Assembly (NCBI GenBank): GCA_910587165.1
Contig: CAJUKP010000002.1
Coordinates: forward strand, 133,567-197,566
Reading direction: 5' to 3'
Origin: an uncultured Duncaniella sp.
GTDB lineage: Bacteria > Bacteroidota > Bacteroidia > Bacteroidales > Muribaculaceae
Length of the DNA stretch: 64,000 bases
Of this stretch, positions 14,587-23,655 are shown one piece after another. Below the pieces are notes generated by a model. That model did not search any database. It was not told where the DNA came from and saw only the letters and a program-made list of their open reading frames with translations. A program made the position numbers and the translations under genes. Each line of letters starts with the position of its first letter. Within the stretch, counting starts at the first letter, position 1.

Positions 14587-15865
14587 GATTCACAGTGAGC
14601 GAGTCCGTACCGGATGACTCATTGTAGATATTCAGTCCGAACAGAGGTGCGGTCACGATTATGTGTTCAAACATAGCGCTTTGAATAGCCTCATACTCAG
14701 TCCACTTGGTGGTGGCTGTGAAACACCATATCTGCAGGGGGATACCGTATTCATCAGGAGCCATAAGCCGCACAAGGATCTGACTGTCGGTCGAGATATA
14801 CGGATTGTTAAGCAACCACTCGCACATATATGCTCTGAAGAGGCCGAGATTTGTATCAAGAGTTCCATTGGTCGTGGCCAGCCCCGGGTCATATTCAGGT
14901 TTGCCACCGTTGGCCCTTATCTTATCCACGAATGGCTTGAGGAGCGGGAGTTTCTCAACCATTCCGTCGACCCATTCGGCATCGACACTCTTCACTGAAT
15001 AAATTTCAAATCCTATGGTGCGGGCTATCTGCCTGCATCCCGATGCCTGCATTCCGCGCCAATTCTGAAAAGATCCTGAAATAAGAGAGTAGGGCGGTAC
15101 TGTGACAATTGTGTTATCCCAGTTCTGTATTTTCACAGATGACAGTGACACATCCATGACTATACCGTTGGCCATAGTGGAAGGCACTACAATCCAGTCT
15201 CCCACTCTCAACGAATCGTTTTGTGAAAGTTGAAGCCCGGCGACCAGTCCAAGAATACTATCCTTGAAGACCAACATCAGCACGGCGGCAAAAGCTCCAA
15301 GACCGGTGAGTAGCGCGACAGGTGATTTCGCTACTATTATTGAGACCGAAATGATTATGGCAATAATCCATAGAATGGCAACCAACGTGTCAAGAATGCC
15401 CTTGATCGGTAGATTTTTGGTATTTCGCTTCTCATCAAATCTCAGCCAAATGAACGATGTTACTGAACATAATGCCATGCAGAGAACAATGGTTGTATAG
15501 ACAAGCAATCCTCTGAGCACAATTACATTTATGAGTGATTTGCCGGTGAATGCAAAAGGGAGGAAGGCCAGAATGACGAGTGGTGGTATAACCCGACAGC
15601 AATGAATGAGCACATGGCGGTTCACAAGCTCATCGGCAAGTTCCTTATTTCTTACACTCAGAAATTTCTTCACACCGATCCTTACACCGTTGCTGACTAT
15701 CCAGCCCAGCAATAGAGCGGCACCGACAATGATGGCGGCATATATTATCTCCTCGGTCATGACATCCTTTTCAAGTCCGACATGATCAAGGAAGCGATGT
15801 ATATGGCTCAGAAGCCATTGGGCAACTTCGTGAGATGGAATTAAATCTGCGGTAATCATAAGCAT
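14540..15865 (-). CDS. MscS-family mechanosensitive ion channel (YnaI/YbdG-like)
   Basis: The 441-aa protein has five or so membrane segments and the MscS core: the pore helix region LLTGLGAFAAVLMLVFKDSI and the beta domain with LRVGDWIVVPSTMANGIV, DVSLSSVKIQNWDNTIVTVP and SLISGSFQNWRGM. It opens under membrane tension to release solutes during osmotic downshock. The long cytosolic C-terminal part resembles YbdG/YnaI more than MscS itself. It is monocistronic and convergent with lrgB, overlapping its last 47 bp. No clear -7 box of its own was found in the 92-bp gap upstream. Confidence 0.9.
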   Translation of the reverse strand: MLMITADLIPSHEVAQWLLSHIHRFLDHVGLEKDVMTEEIIYAAIIVGAALLLGWIVSNGVRIGVKKFLSVRNKELADELVNRHVLIHCCRVIPPLVILAFLPFAFTGKSLINVIVLRGLLVYTTIVLCMALCSVTSFIWLRFDEKRNTKNLPIKGILDTLVAILWIIAIIISVSIIVAKSPVALLTGLGAFAAVLMLVFKDSILGLVAGLQLSQNDSLRVGDWIVVPSTMANGIVMDVSLSSVKIQNWDNTIVTVPPYSLISGSFQNWRGMQASGCRQIARTIGFEIYSVKSVDAEWVDGMVEKLPLLKPFVDKIRANGGKPEYDPGLATTNGTLDTNLGLFRAYMCEWLLNNPYISTDSQILVRLMAPDEYGIPLQIWCFTATTKWTEYEAIQSAMFEHIIVTAPLFGLNIYNESSGTDSLTVNLKHPSESEVAPKSQK

Positions 15866-15911
15866 AACTTTAAAACAATTTATATTTTTAACGTTTCTTA
15901 CCCCAAAAGAG

Positions 15912-15943
15912 TTTGTGACATTGGAGAAAGGTTGTTAATTTTG
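15912..15943 (+). promoter_or_regulatory. Promoter of the 158-aa/AlbA_2 gene pair
   Basis: TTTG at 15912-15915, a 20-bp spacer and TAATTTTG at 15936-15943 form an exact consensus promoter 14 bp before the ATG. Confidence 0.75.
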
Positions 15944-15957
15944 TGGAAAAAGAGTGA

Positions 15958-16434
15958 ATGGCCATCTGTTCTATATTTCAATCTGTGGAATTCTATGTGA
16001 TTTCCTCTGTCATTGCTGCAGCTGTAGTGGCTTTACTCGGGAAGAATTCATCTCCCGGGCCGGCAAGGCAATATCTTCTTGCCGGAGTTATAACAAAAGA
16101 GGATGAAGAGTTTGAACCATCCGTGGAGTTCATCTGCTGTGAGGACGGAAGTGTCATACTCCGACGGCGCGGCATCTCCGGCATCAATACTTCCGGCGCT
16201 GTGAGTCTTGCAATAGAGGTCGTGGGATTTGACGTCAAGATAATGGAGCGTGTGGTCGAGGGGAAAGTTGAATCAGAGCATATCAACACAGCCTCATTCA
16301 TACTTGACTTTCTTGGGAGGGAACATTATTTCATTTCCTATGAGTCACCAGTCACAACGAACTCCTCATCATTATTCATGTCTCTGACTCTAAACAACCG
16401 GGAAGGGAACAGAATTGTAAAGAAACTTCAGTAA
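15958..16434 (+). CDS. Hypothetical protein with N-terminal membrane anchor (158 aa)
   Basis: I do not recognise a family. The protein has one hydrophobic helix (about residues 9-27, VEFYVISSVIAAAVVALLG) and then a soluble, strand-rich domain of about 125 residues with repeated short hydrophobic beta stretches (FICCEDGSVILRRRG, AVSLAIEVVGFDVKIM). It has no Cys pattern or catalytic motif. It is the first gene after a strong promoter and precedes the 1099-aa AlbA_2 protein by 32 bp, so the two may form a membrane-linked pair. The function is unknown. Confidence 0.65.
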   Translation: MAICSIFQSVEFYVISSVIAAAVVALLGKNSSPGPARQYLLAGVITKEDEEFEPSVEFICCEDGSVILRRRGISGINTSGAVSLAIEVVGFDVKIMERVVEGKVESEHINTASFILDFLGREHYFISYESPVTTNSSSLFMSLTLNNREGNRIVKKLQ

Positions 16435-16466
16435 GATTTCATAAACCAAATTATTACAACACTATA

Positions 16467-19400
16467 ATGGAAAAACATGAGAAAAAGACATTCCCGATAA
16501 AAGGGAGCAAGATTGCCGGCGGCAATATGTATTTTGAGATCAGTTTTCAAGGTCGGGAGCAAGACATAAGAGCGTTTGAATTCCAAAGGCAGAACAGGCC
16601 AACTCAACTCAACTGTATTGTAAAAGATTTCGACGAGACCGGCCACCCGATATTCATGCAGGATATAGCAGCTATACTCCTTCAGATCTATGTCATAGGA
16701 GAAGTATATGAATTTAGAGTGAAGACCGATCTTATAGCCGGGAAATATTACGACGTATGCGACTGGAACGGGTTAAGGTTTAGGCTTAATGTGTACCATC
16801 ACGAACGACTTCATTACAACGAGATCGTAAGATGCCGTGTAAAGGACATCAAAATGGTATGGCTTGATCTCGAACTTGTGAGCGATCATCGTTTCGGTAT
16901 TCCTCTTTTCACTCCCGAAGATTTCCTTGCGCTTGATACATCGGGCAATAATATGGCCCACAGGTATCTCAGATTCATATTCCGGAACTTTCCGGAACTT
17001 TCGGAGGCTCGTGCGATGTTGAAGAACGGCAATCCTATATGGGTGATGAATGTCGCCGAGACCGTGGCAAGGAATCTCACCGAATGGCTCAACAGTGATA
17101 TCAAACGTGATGAGCCGGCATCAGTCCGGGCACTCCGCGAGAGACGTTCGCAACTTCAGCGTCGGGCCATGCTTGCGTCATTCAACTCCATGTGCATCAA
17201 TCTGCTCGAGAACTCTCCATATCTGCGCGAATGTTCTCCCAGGGAACGCGAGGAATATCAGGACAGGCTGAACAGAATCATCACCCACACAGGCGACTAC
17301 CTTAAAGCTTTCAATCTCATCATAGAGAAACGCGACCGTACATATATAGATGAAACTCTTGATCGTCTGAAACTTTCAGGTTATCTCTATAATCCGGAGG
17401 AGCGTATGCGTGTCGCGATGGCTCTTTTCTCACTCCGCAAGAAGAGTGTGTCCAACTATATTGACAACATACTTGATATAATCTGTGAGTCTCATTCCAA
17501 TACCCGTTTCATGCATCTCTTTGCAAAAGCTTTCATCGAGATGCTTGATATGTATATATCAAACGAAAGCCGTTACATCGACGTGCTCACCAGAATGACT
17601 GACCGCACCGCGATTTTCCAGATTATAAAGGCTCTCGCCATACGCCTCCTTCTGAATGAGAAAGAAGACGAGTCGCAAAAAACGCTCTACCGGTCAATGC
17701 TATACCGATATGCGACACTTGTCCTGATGGGTGGCAGAGAAGTGCTGGTGAAGAAATCATTGCTTGCCTTGTTTGATGTCACTGTGCCGATTGAGTTCAA
17801 ATGGAAAGACATCAATGACATCACTCTACTGTGCTCGAAACTCACGGTGTCAGTCCCGCGTCACGACAAGGAACCCTACGTATTCGAAGGGAATAATGCT
17901 CTGATGACTTTGAATGACGGAAGCCTTTTCTTTACCCCTCTGCAGATGGGAGAGCACATGAGGAATTGTCTGCCGTCTGATCTCTTCGGTACCAGAAAGA
18001 TACGTATTCTTCTCAATGAGAGATTGGAAGAGAAAATTAAAGCTTCCCGTAACGACATAATGCAATTCCGACGTCTGTGGCGTGAGATCGAACGTTCTCT
18101 CTTTGCCAAAAACCAGATTCTACGAGCCAGACCTGAAGGCATCGCCCCGGATGTGAATGACAAGATGCTCATCAGGATCACGGAGAAGGTGCCCGACAGG
18201 TGGTATGATTATCGCGTTGTGATAGAGGATCCCACCTATGCCGGGGAAGGCGTGATCACGCCCAAACAGATAGTCTCTTATCCTATAAAACCGTTAGCCG
18301 ATACGTTTAAGAATGAAAACGGTGATTATTGTCTATATGAAGCGACTGTAGAGCGACGCGATGAAAACGGAGTGCTTTATTTCAATATGAGGGACGACAT
18401 ACACGCTTTCCTCAGAGAGAGCCTCGAAGTTGGAGAAATGTGGACCGTGCAGGTCAGCATGGTCAATCCGGACCGTTATCTATGTATCAGCGAAGGAGGG
18501 TTCTCTTTGTTCATATATAGAAATCTTGTTGACGAGGAGCTGCATCAAGGAGATTTTATCCATGCCGTTATCGAGGAGATATATCCGAATTCGGTTATCA
18601 GGGCTTCCTATGCAGGCAGAACCGATGAGACATTCATGCAGACCGCAGCATTCAAATGTCTTCTTGACAACTATTGCGGCGATAATTTCTATAAGGATGA
18701 GTATGACGACGATGTAAACTCTGAGTCTGAGGCCCAGATTGAAGAGGCTGTAGCTGCAAGCAACTTCATAGAGCCCGAGCAGATGAGGGAACTCATCCAT
18801 ATCATCGACCGTGAGGGTATGCTCAGGGAGAATCATATAGACACATACAACTATCTTGCCGTGGCAAGAATCATGGCCATTTTGCTCAACGATTCCCATC
18901 TGTCCGATTACTTCGCCAACCGCATGGAACTCGTCGAGACAATCCAACTTTTCGGCGACAATGGAAAGATTGATGAAGACCGTCTTGAAAAACTTCTGAG
19001 CGATAACGAAGATTTCATATCCTCATATCCCGATATCGAGATGAAACTCACCCGGCTCCGTATCATCAGTCAGCTTGACAAGCCGGAAATTCCTGAATGG
19101 CTATGGAATCTTACACGTGATGCAAAGGATAAGGTCACACTACAGTTGGCAAGACTTGTGACATCCCACAATATGCTTCTTCAGAGCAATCTTTTCGAAG
19201 TTCTGAACACCATCCGAATAAAGATCTACCGGCTTATGAATCTGAAGTTACATCTTCCCGATAATTTCAAAGTGGCAGAGGAGGATCAGACTACAGAGCT
19301 AAAGACATCAATCATCTACCCGGCCGGTAATCATATGCTGCCGGCAGAGCGGGAGCAGATCACGGAGATTCTCAAGGTCGTTTCATCGTTCCTCAATACC

Positions 19401-19766
19401 CGCGGCGGTCGCCTGTACATAGGTGTTGACAACTCCGGATATGCTGTCGGGCTTCATGCCGATTTCACATATCTGAACAATCGCCATGAGAATTATGATG
19501 TCGCGGATGTCAAAGATAAGTTCGACCGGACAATCCGTGATGCGATACATTCCCGCCTGGGACGTGTGGCAAATGGCAAGGTGTCGGGTGTATTCGAGAC
19601 TGTCGGTGACAAGATTATCTACCGTCTTGACATCGAGCCCTCTCCCGAAGTGGCCATGGTGGATGGTGTGGCATACGAGCGCCAGGGAACAAGCAAATGG
19701 ATCATCCCGGCATCCGATATAGCCAAATTCCAAGCTTCGAGAGCTGAGGAGTTGGCGATGCTATGA
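16467..19766 (+). CDS. Giant AlbA_2 (Schlafen-type) domain protein
   Basis: The 1099-aa protein carries a C-terminal Schlafen AlbA_2 domain (about residues 945-1080) with ELKTSII, the FLNTRGGRLYIGVDNSG core and VDGVAYERQGTSKW, the pattern of the divergent AAA_4/AlbA_2 nucleic-acid-binding domain. The first 940 residues match no family I know. They include a beta-rich start (residues 1-150), long helical stretches, and a mid-region (about 600-720) with alternating short strands that resembles OB/S1-type folds (LYFNMRDDIHAFLRESLEVGEMW). No nuclease or ATPase motif was found and there are no membrane segments. It follows the 158-aa membrane protein in one operon. RNA or DNA binding is inferred from the AlbA_2 domain only. 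Confidence 0.75.
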   Translation: MEKHEKKTFPIKGSKIAGGNMYFEISFQGREQDIRAFEFQRQNRPTQLNCIVKDFDETGHPIFMQDIAAILLQIYVIGEVYEFRVKTDLIAGKYYDVCDWNGLRFRLNVYHHERLHYNEIVRCRVKDIKMVWLDLELVSDHRFGIPLFTPEDFLALDTSGNNMAHRYLRFIFRNFPELSEARAMLKNGNPIWVMNVAETVARNLTEWLNSDIKRDEPASVRALRERRSQLQRRAMLASFNSMCINLLENSPYLRECSPREREEYQDRLNRIITHTGDYLKAFNLIIEKRDRTYIDETLDRLKLSGYLYNPEERMRVAMALFSLRKKSVSNYIDNILDIICESHSNTRFMHLFAKAFIEMLDMYISNESRYIDVLTRMTDRTAIFQIIKALAIRLLLNEKEDESQKTLYRSMLYRYATLVLMGGREVLVKKSLLALFDVTVPIEFKWKDINDITLLCSKLTVSVPRHDKEPYVFEGNNALMTLNDGSLFFTPLQMGEHMRNCLPSDLFGTRKIRILLNERLEEKIKASRNDIMQFRRLWREIERSLFAKNQILRARPEGIAPDVNDKMLIRITEKVPDRWYDYRVVIEDPTYAGEGVITPKQIVSYPIKPLADTFKNENGDYCLYEATVERRDENGVLYFNMRDDIHAFLRESLEVGEMWTVQVSMVNPDRYLCISEGGFSLFIYRNLVDEELHQGDFIHAVIEEIYPNSVIRASYAGRTDETFMQTAAFKCLLDNYCGDNFYKDEYDDDVNSESEAQIEEAVAASNFIEPEQMRELIHIIDREGMLRENHIDTYNYLAVARIMAILLNDSHLSDYFANRMELVETIQLFGDNGKIDEDRLEKLLSDNEDFISSYPDIEMKLTRLRIISQLDKPEIPEWLWNLTRDAKDKVTLQLARLVTSHNMLLQSNLFEVLNTIRIKIYRLMNLKLHLPDNFKVAEEDQTTELKTSIIYPAGNHMLPAEREQITEILKVVSSFLNTRGGRLYIGVDNSGYAVGLHADFTYLNNRHENYDVADVKDKFDRTIRDAIHSRLGRVANGKVSGVFETVGDKIIYRLDIEPSPEVAMVDGVAYERQGTSKWIIPASDIAKFQASRAEELAML

Positions 19767-19772
19767 CAAGTA

Positions 19773-19824
19773 TGACAAGAGGCCGTGGATTTCGAAATCC
19801 ACGGCCTCTTGTCATTCCGTTTTT
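19773..19824 (+). terminator. Perfect 42-bp palindrome and U-tract after the AlbA_2 gene
   Basis: Positions 19773-19814 are a perfect palindrome, followed by TTCCG and seven T residues. It begins 7 bp after the stop codon. Confidence 0.85.
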
Positions 19825-19832
19825 TTGATTGA

Positions 19833-21536
19833 TTATTTCTTATGGATATTTTTGTGATTGATTTTCCACACTACAGCATTGTAGGGCGATATCATTGTAC
19901 GGAACGGTTCCGAAGCGGATATTGTCTTGAGATCGACATCGCCCGATAGAAGCTCTCTCGCGGAAACCTCACCCTCAGGAATGTTGAGCATCTCAAGGGC
20001 ATGGCGCGGAATATTGACTGCAAGATCACAGGAGTTTTCCGAGAAATTGACCGCTGTAACAAGTGTCACGCCGTCACAGCTACGGAGGAAAACATACTGG
20101 CGGTGAGGATTGAGGGTAGGGTTCTGATAGTTGACATACATCAGATCGTAGAAACGGCCCTCGGATATCGCTCTCTCTCTGTTACAAAGATTCAATATGG
20201 TGGCATACTTGGCACGGAGCCAACGTTCCCTCGGAGTCAGCAGCGATCCATCAGGATTGCCATCGTTATACCATCTGCGAAGAGTCGGTACACTCCAGTA
20301 GTCAAAAATAGTGGTGCGTCCGTCATAGCCGCTGAAGCCTTCGGAGTCAGTGGCTTGTTCGCCAAGTTCCTGACCCGCGTATATCATCATGGGACCGGTG
20401 GATATCATGGAGCTGACAATGAGTGAAGGAATCACCTTGGCCGGATCTCCGGCATAAAACTTGGATCCGAAACGCTGTTCATCGTGGTTTTCGAGGAAGT
20501 TCAGCATATGAGGCTGTATTCCCTCTACTGTCTGCCAGCAGTTGGTGATCGTAGCAGCGGAATAGTTGGAACATTGAATGCCGCGTAATGTATCATAAAG
20601 ATTCACCTTGTCATACAGATAGTCAAAACCGCCGGTGAAGATGAAATTGCGGTAGAGGCCCACGTCATAGATCTCAGCGATGAATTTGACTTGCGGATAA
20701 CGGTCCTTCACATTAGGAATCGCCCACTGCCAGAACTCAAGAGGAACCATGAACACCATATCACAGCGGAATGCGTCGACTCCTTTCGATGCCCAGAAGC
20801 GCAGGATATGAAGCATCTTGAACCATGTATCCGGAATCGGATCATAGTGTCCGCTTCCGTCTCCGGGATCACGCCCATAATTGAGCTTTACCGTTTCATA
20901 CCAATCGTTGATCCCCGGGAATGCCGAGAAGCAGTCGTTGCCGGTAGCTTTGGCGGGAAATTCCACATAAGCCTTCTTGCCGCTGCCCAGATCAAACGAA
21001 GGGGCGAAAAGCTGGCGGGTGATGTAATAGTAATTGTTTCCCGGGTCGAAGAATTTGTCGGTATTGTCATTGTGGCCGAAATCCTCGATACCTGCAGGCG
21101 CGCTGTCACTATGATAGCGGCGGGCGGTATGGTTCGGCACAAAGTCGATTATCACTTCCATACCGGCGTCATGCGTGCGTGCCACAAGCTGCTCAAATTC
21201 CTTCATTCTGTCGGGCACACTTTCAGCCAAATCGGGATCCACATCATAGTAGTCCTTTATGGCGTAGGGAGATCCGGCTTCGCCCTTGACAACATGGGGA
21301 TTGTCAGGAGGCAATATCCCGTTGTCGCTATAGTCTGTCTTTGTCGCGTGTTCAATGATACCTGTGTACCATACGTGCGTCACACCAAGTTCCTTTATAG
21401 ACTGGAGAACGCTTTCGGTGATCTGATTCATTTTTCCACACCCGTTCTGAGAGATTGTCCCGTTAGGGACGCACGTAGGATTGCTGTTGGTGAACAGACG
21501 GGGGAGAAGCTGATAGATGATTGGTTTGCGGTTCAT
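19833..21536 (-). CDS. GH13 alpha-amylase family glycosidase, cytoplasmic
   Basis: The 567-aa protein has the GH13 barrel motifs in order: DFVPNH (131-136), DAFRCDMV with nucleophile Asp259, AEIYD with acid/base Glu288, and NHDEQ with Asp352. It lacks a signal peptide, so it probably acts inside the cell on alpha-glucans or maltodextrins (intracellular glycogen or imported oligosaccharides). Length is typical of single-chain GH13 enzymes with a C-terminal beta domain. Its ATG overlaps the stop of the patatin gene (ATGA), so the two are translationally coupled, although their functions do not obviously connect. Exact specificity is not set. Confidence 0.9.
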   Translation of the reverse strand: MNRKPIIYQLLPRLFTNSNPTCVPNGTISQNGCGKMNQITESVLQSIKELGVTHVWYTGIIEHATKTDYSDNGILPPDNPHVVKGEAGSPYAIKDYYDVDPDLAESVPDRMKEFEQLVARTHDAGMEVIIDFVPNHTARRYHSDSAPAGIEDFGHNDNTDKFFDPGNNYYYITRQLFAPSFDLGSGKKAYVEFPAKATGNDCFSAFPGINDWYETVKLNYGRDPGDGSGHYDPIPDTWFKMLHILRFWASKGVDAFRCDMVFMVPLEFWQWAIPNVKDRYPQVKFIAEIYDVGLYRNFIFTGGFDYLYDKVNLYDTLRGIQCSNYSAATITNCWQTVEGIQPHMLNFLENHDEQRFGSKFYAGDPAKVIPSLIVSSMISTGPMMIYAGQELGEQATDSEGFSGYDGRTTIFDYWSVPTLRRWYNDGNPDGSLLTPRERWLRAKYATILNLCNRERAISEGRFYDLMYVNYQNPTLNPHRQYVFLRSCDGVTLVTAVNFSENSCDLAVNIPRHALEMLNIPEGEVSARELLSGDVDLKTISASEPFRTMISPYNAVVWKINHKNIHKK

Positions 21537-22360
21537 ACAATGGTCTGTTTCTTCTTTAGAGCTGCATCGGCCGGTCTGACAAACCCCGAGTCAAGCAAAG
21601 CTGAGACGGTGCTGTCATAGCCCGACCGGAACACTCTGTTGATTTCCTTGAGGTTAAATACTTTGTATTTTGCTATGTCGTTAATTGAGACGGCCAGATC
21701 ACACATCTGCATCTGCTCGATGGAGTTGGTCTTCACGAGCAGGTCATAGGTGCGCTGGGCTATATCGAGAATAGATTTAGGTTTCCCTCTGCGTGGCACC
21801 GGAGAGCAGTTGATGCCGATAAGATATTTGCAACAGTCACGAAGCACCCATGCCGGCAGATTGGCGGTGACTCCACCATCAACGTATGTGATTCCTTTGA
21901 TGTTTACCGGCTTGAATATAATAGGGATACTGCATGATGCGGATACACACTCAGCTATATCCCCTTCAGAGAAAGCCGCACGGGAGTAGTTGTCGAGATC
22001 TGTAGCACATACTATTCCCGGAAGAGGAAGTTCGCTCAGATCCCGGTAGGGGATATGCTTTCTGAGGAATTTCTTGAATCCATCCATTGAGAAAAAGCCT
22101 TCGCGCGGAACGCCGATCTCAGCAAAATCCGTAAATTTCGCATCGGAGAAGACTTTGAGAATCTCATCGGGTTTCATTCCGGAACAATACATGACTGTCA
22201 CAACTGACCCCGCGCTCACTCCGGCCACGATATCGGGCTTTATACCCATCTCCTCAAGAGCCTTCAACGCTCCGGCATGGGCAAATCCCCTCGCGCCTCC
22301 TCCGCTAAGGACGAGGCCTACTTTATAGGGCTTACGTGAAAATCTGAGCATATCAAGCAT
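21533..22360 (-). CDS. Patatin-like phospholipase (RssA-type)
   Basis: A 275-aa serine acyl hydrolase with the oxyanion loop GGGARG (20-25), nucleophile motif GVSAGS (Ser49) and the catalytic Asp in DGG (Asp161). It is compact with no signal peptide or barrel domain, like E. coli RssA, so a cytosolic lipase or acyl hydrolase is likely; the substrate is unknown. It lies upstream of and overlaps the GH13 gene by 4 bp. A TACTTTTG box lies 32 bp upstream on the minus strand. Confidence 0.9.
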   Translation of the reverse strand: MLDMLRFSRKPYKVGLVLSGGGARGFAHAGALKALEEMGIKPDIVAGVSAGSVVTVMYCSGMKPDEILKVFSDAKFTDFAEIGVPREGFFSMDGFKKFLRKHIPYRDLSELPLPGIVCATDLDNYSRAAFSEGDIAECVSASCSIPIIFKPVNIKGITYVDGGVTANLPAWVLRDCCKYLIGINCSPVPRRGKPKSILDIAQRTYDLLVKTNSIEQMQMCDLAVSINDIAKYKVFNLKEINRVFRSGYDSTVSALLDSGFVRPADAALKKKQTIV

Positions 22361-22391
22361 TGCGAACGGAATCAGTTGTCAAATATCTCCA

Positions 22392-22399
22392 CAAAAGTA
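22392..22399 (-). promoter_or_regulatory. -7 box of the patatin-amylase operon
   Basis: Minus-strand TACTTTTG, 32 bp upstream of the patatin ATG; -33 element not clear. Confidence 0.45.
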
Positions 22400-22505
22400 G
22401 CAAAATTTTACTATAATAAAAAGGTATTTGTTTAAAAACTGTCTGCAACTGTCCTATAATGTGAAAGACACAAGGATAGAGTATGGTTTTATGAAAAAAA
22501 ATCTT

Positions 22506-22513
22506 TAAATTTG
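22506..22513 (+). promoter_or_regulatory. -7 box very close to the holB start
   Basis: TAAATTTG ends only 5 bp before the holB ATG. If used, the transcript would be leaderless or nearly so. Confidence 0.45.
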
Positions 22514-22518
22514 TAGCT

Positions 22519-23655
22519 ATGAAATTCTCCGACATACCATCTCATGAAAAGGAGAAGAGACAGCTTCATCAGCTCATCTCCGACAACAGGATCCCTCATG
22601 CCCTGCTTCTCCATGGGCCTTCCGGCAGTGGAAAATTCATGCTTGCCAGAGCCTTCGCCCAATATCTGCATTGCAGCTCTCCGACACATGATGGCGAGCC
22701 GTGCGGAGTGTGTCCTTCTTGCCTCCAGCATTCGTCGTTCAACCATCCAGATGTTGCATACGTATTTCCGGTTGTGAAGAATGAGGGTGGACGTCGACCG
22801 CTTTCAGAAGATTTCATGGACGATTTCAAGGACTTTGTCGGTAGATCTCCGTTCATGGATTTCGAAAAATGGACCGGCTACTTCGATAAGAAAAATGTGC
22901 GCCCGACCATATATGTCGATGAGAGCAAACGTATTGAGGAGCGTCTTTCAGTGACAGCACTGACATCGAAATGGAAGATTGTGATTTTATGGCTGCCTGA
23001 GCTTATGGGCGAGGAGGCAGCCAACAAGTTATTGAAACTTATTGAGGAACCGGCGGAAGGCACAGTATTTATACTTGTAAGCAATAACGCCGCTGCAATT
23101 CTTCCGACCATACGTTCGCGTTGCAGACCGCTCGAAGTGTCGCGTCTCGCCGACCGTGATGTGGCCGTTTGGCTATGCGACCGTCTTTCTATGGATGAGA
23201 CCGAGGCCAAGGCGGTCGCCCATGTGGCTGAAGGCAATGTCAATGCCGCATTACGTGGCCTTGATGCCGCCAGCAGGTCAAGAATGTATTTTGATCTTTT
23301 TGTAAGACTGATGCGGCTTGCATACATGAGAGATGTAAAAGGCATGAAAGAGTGGGGGACTGCTGTCGCCGATCTCGGGCGTGAGGGCGCCGTGAGATTT
23401 TTCACATATTGCACAAGGCTCATACGCGAAAATTTCATCTATAACTTCCATGTGGGCGATCTCAATTATCTCAATTCAGAGGAAGAGAAATTCAGCCGCA
23501 ACTTCGCCAGGTTCATTACTGAGAAAAATGCCGAGAGAATAGTCCTTTGCATGGATAGGGCGATTGAAGATATTGCAGGAAATGCCAATGCCAAGATTGT
23601 ATGTTTTGACTTTGCTGTTAAAATGATAATTCTCATTAAGGAGGGTGTGGAATGA
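22519..23655 (+). CDS. holB: DNA polymerase III subunit delta'
   Basis: Part of the clamp loader that places the beta clamp on DNA. The 378-aa AAA+ protein has a P-loop-like GPSGSGKF, the zinc-finger cysteines of the gamma/delta' type (CxxxxxxxxxxC, CGVCPSC), the helix LLKLIEEPAEGTVFILVSN and the sensor SRC motif (TIRSRCRPLE). The first lysine-loop residue is followed by Phe rather than Thr/Ser, in keeping with delta' not being an ATPase. Its stop overlaps the next gene by 4 bp (ATGA), and holB-addB-hemW form one operon. Confidence 0.9.
   Translation: MKFSDIPSHEKEKRQLHQLISDNRIPHALLLHGPSGSGKFMLARAFAQYLHCSSPTHDGEPCGVCPSCLQHSSFNHPDVAYVFPVVKNEGGRRPLSEDFMDDFKDFVGRSPFMDFEKWTGYFDKKNVRPTIYVDESKRIEERLSVTALTSKWKIVILWLPELMGEEAANKLLKLIEEPAEGTVFILVSNNAAAILPTIRSRCRPLEVSRLADRDVAVWLCDRLSMDETEAKAVAHVAEGNVNAALRGLDAASRSRMYFDLFVRLMRLAYMRDVKGMKEWGTAVADLGREGAVRFFTYCTRLIRENFIYNFHVGDLNYLNSEEEKFSRNFARFITEKNAERIVLCMDRAIEDIAGNANAKIVCFDFAVKMIILIKEGVE

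Noticed and set aside
20691..21620. 309-aa frame on the plus strand inside the GH13 and patatin genes
   Set aside because: It is opposite the catalytic motifs of two well-supported genes; the frame is an antisense shadow with no family pattern or start signals.
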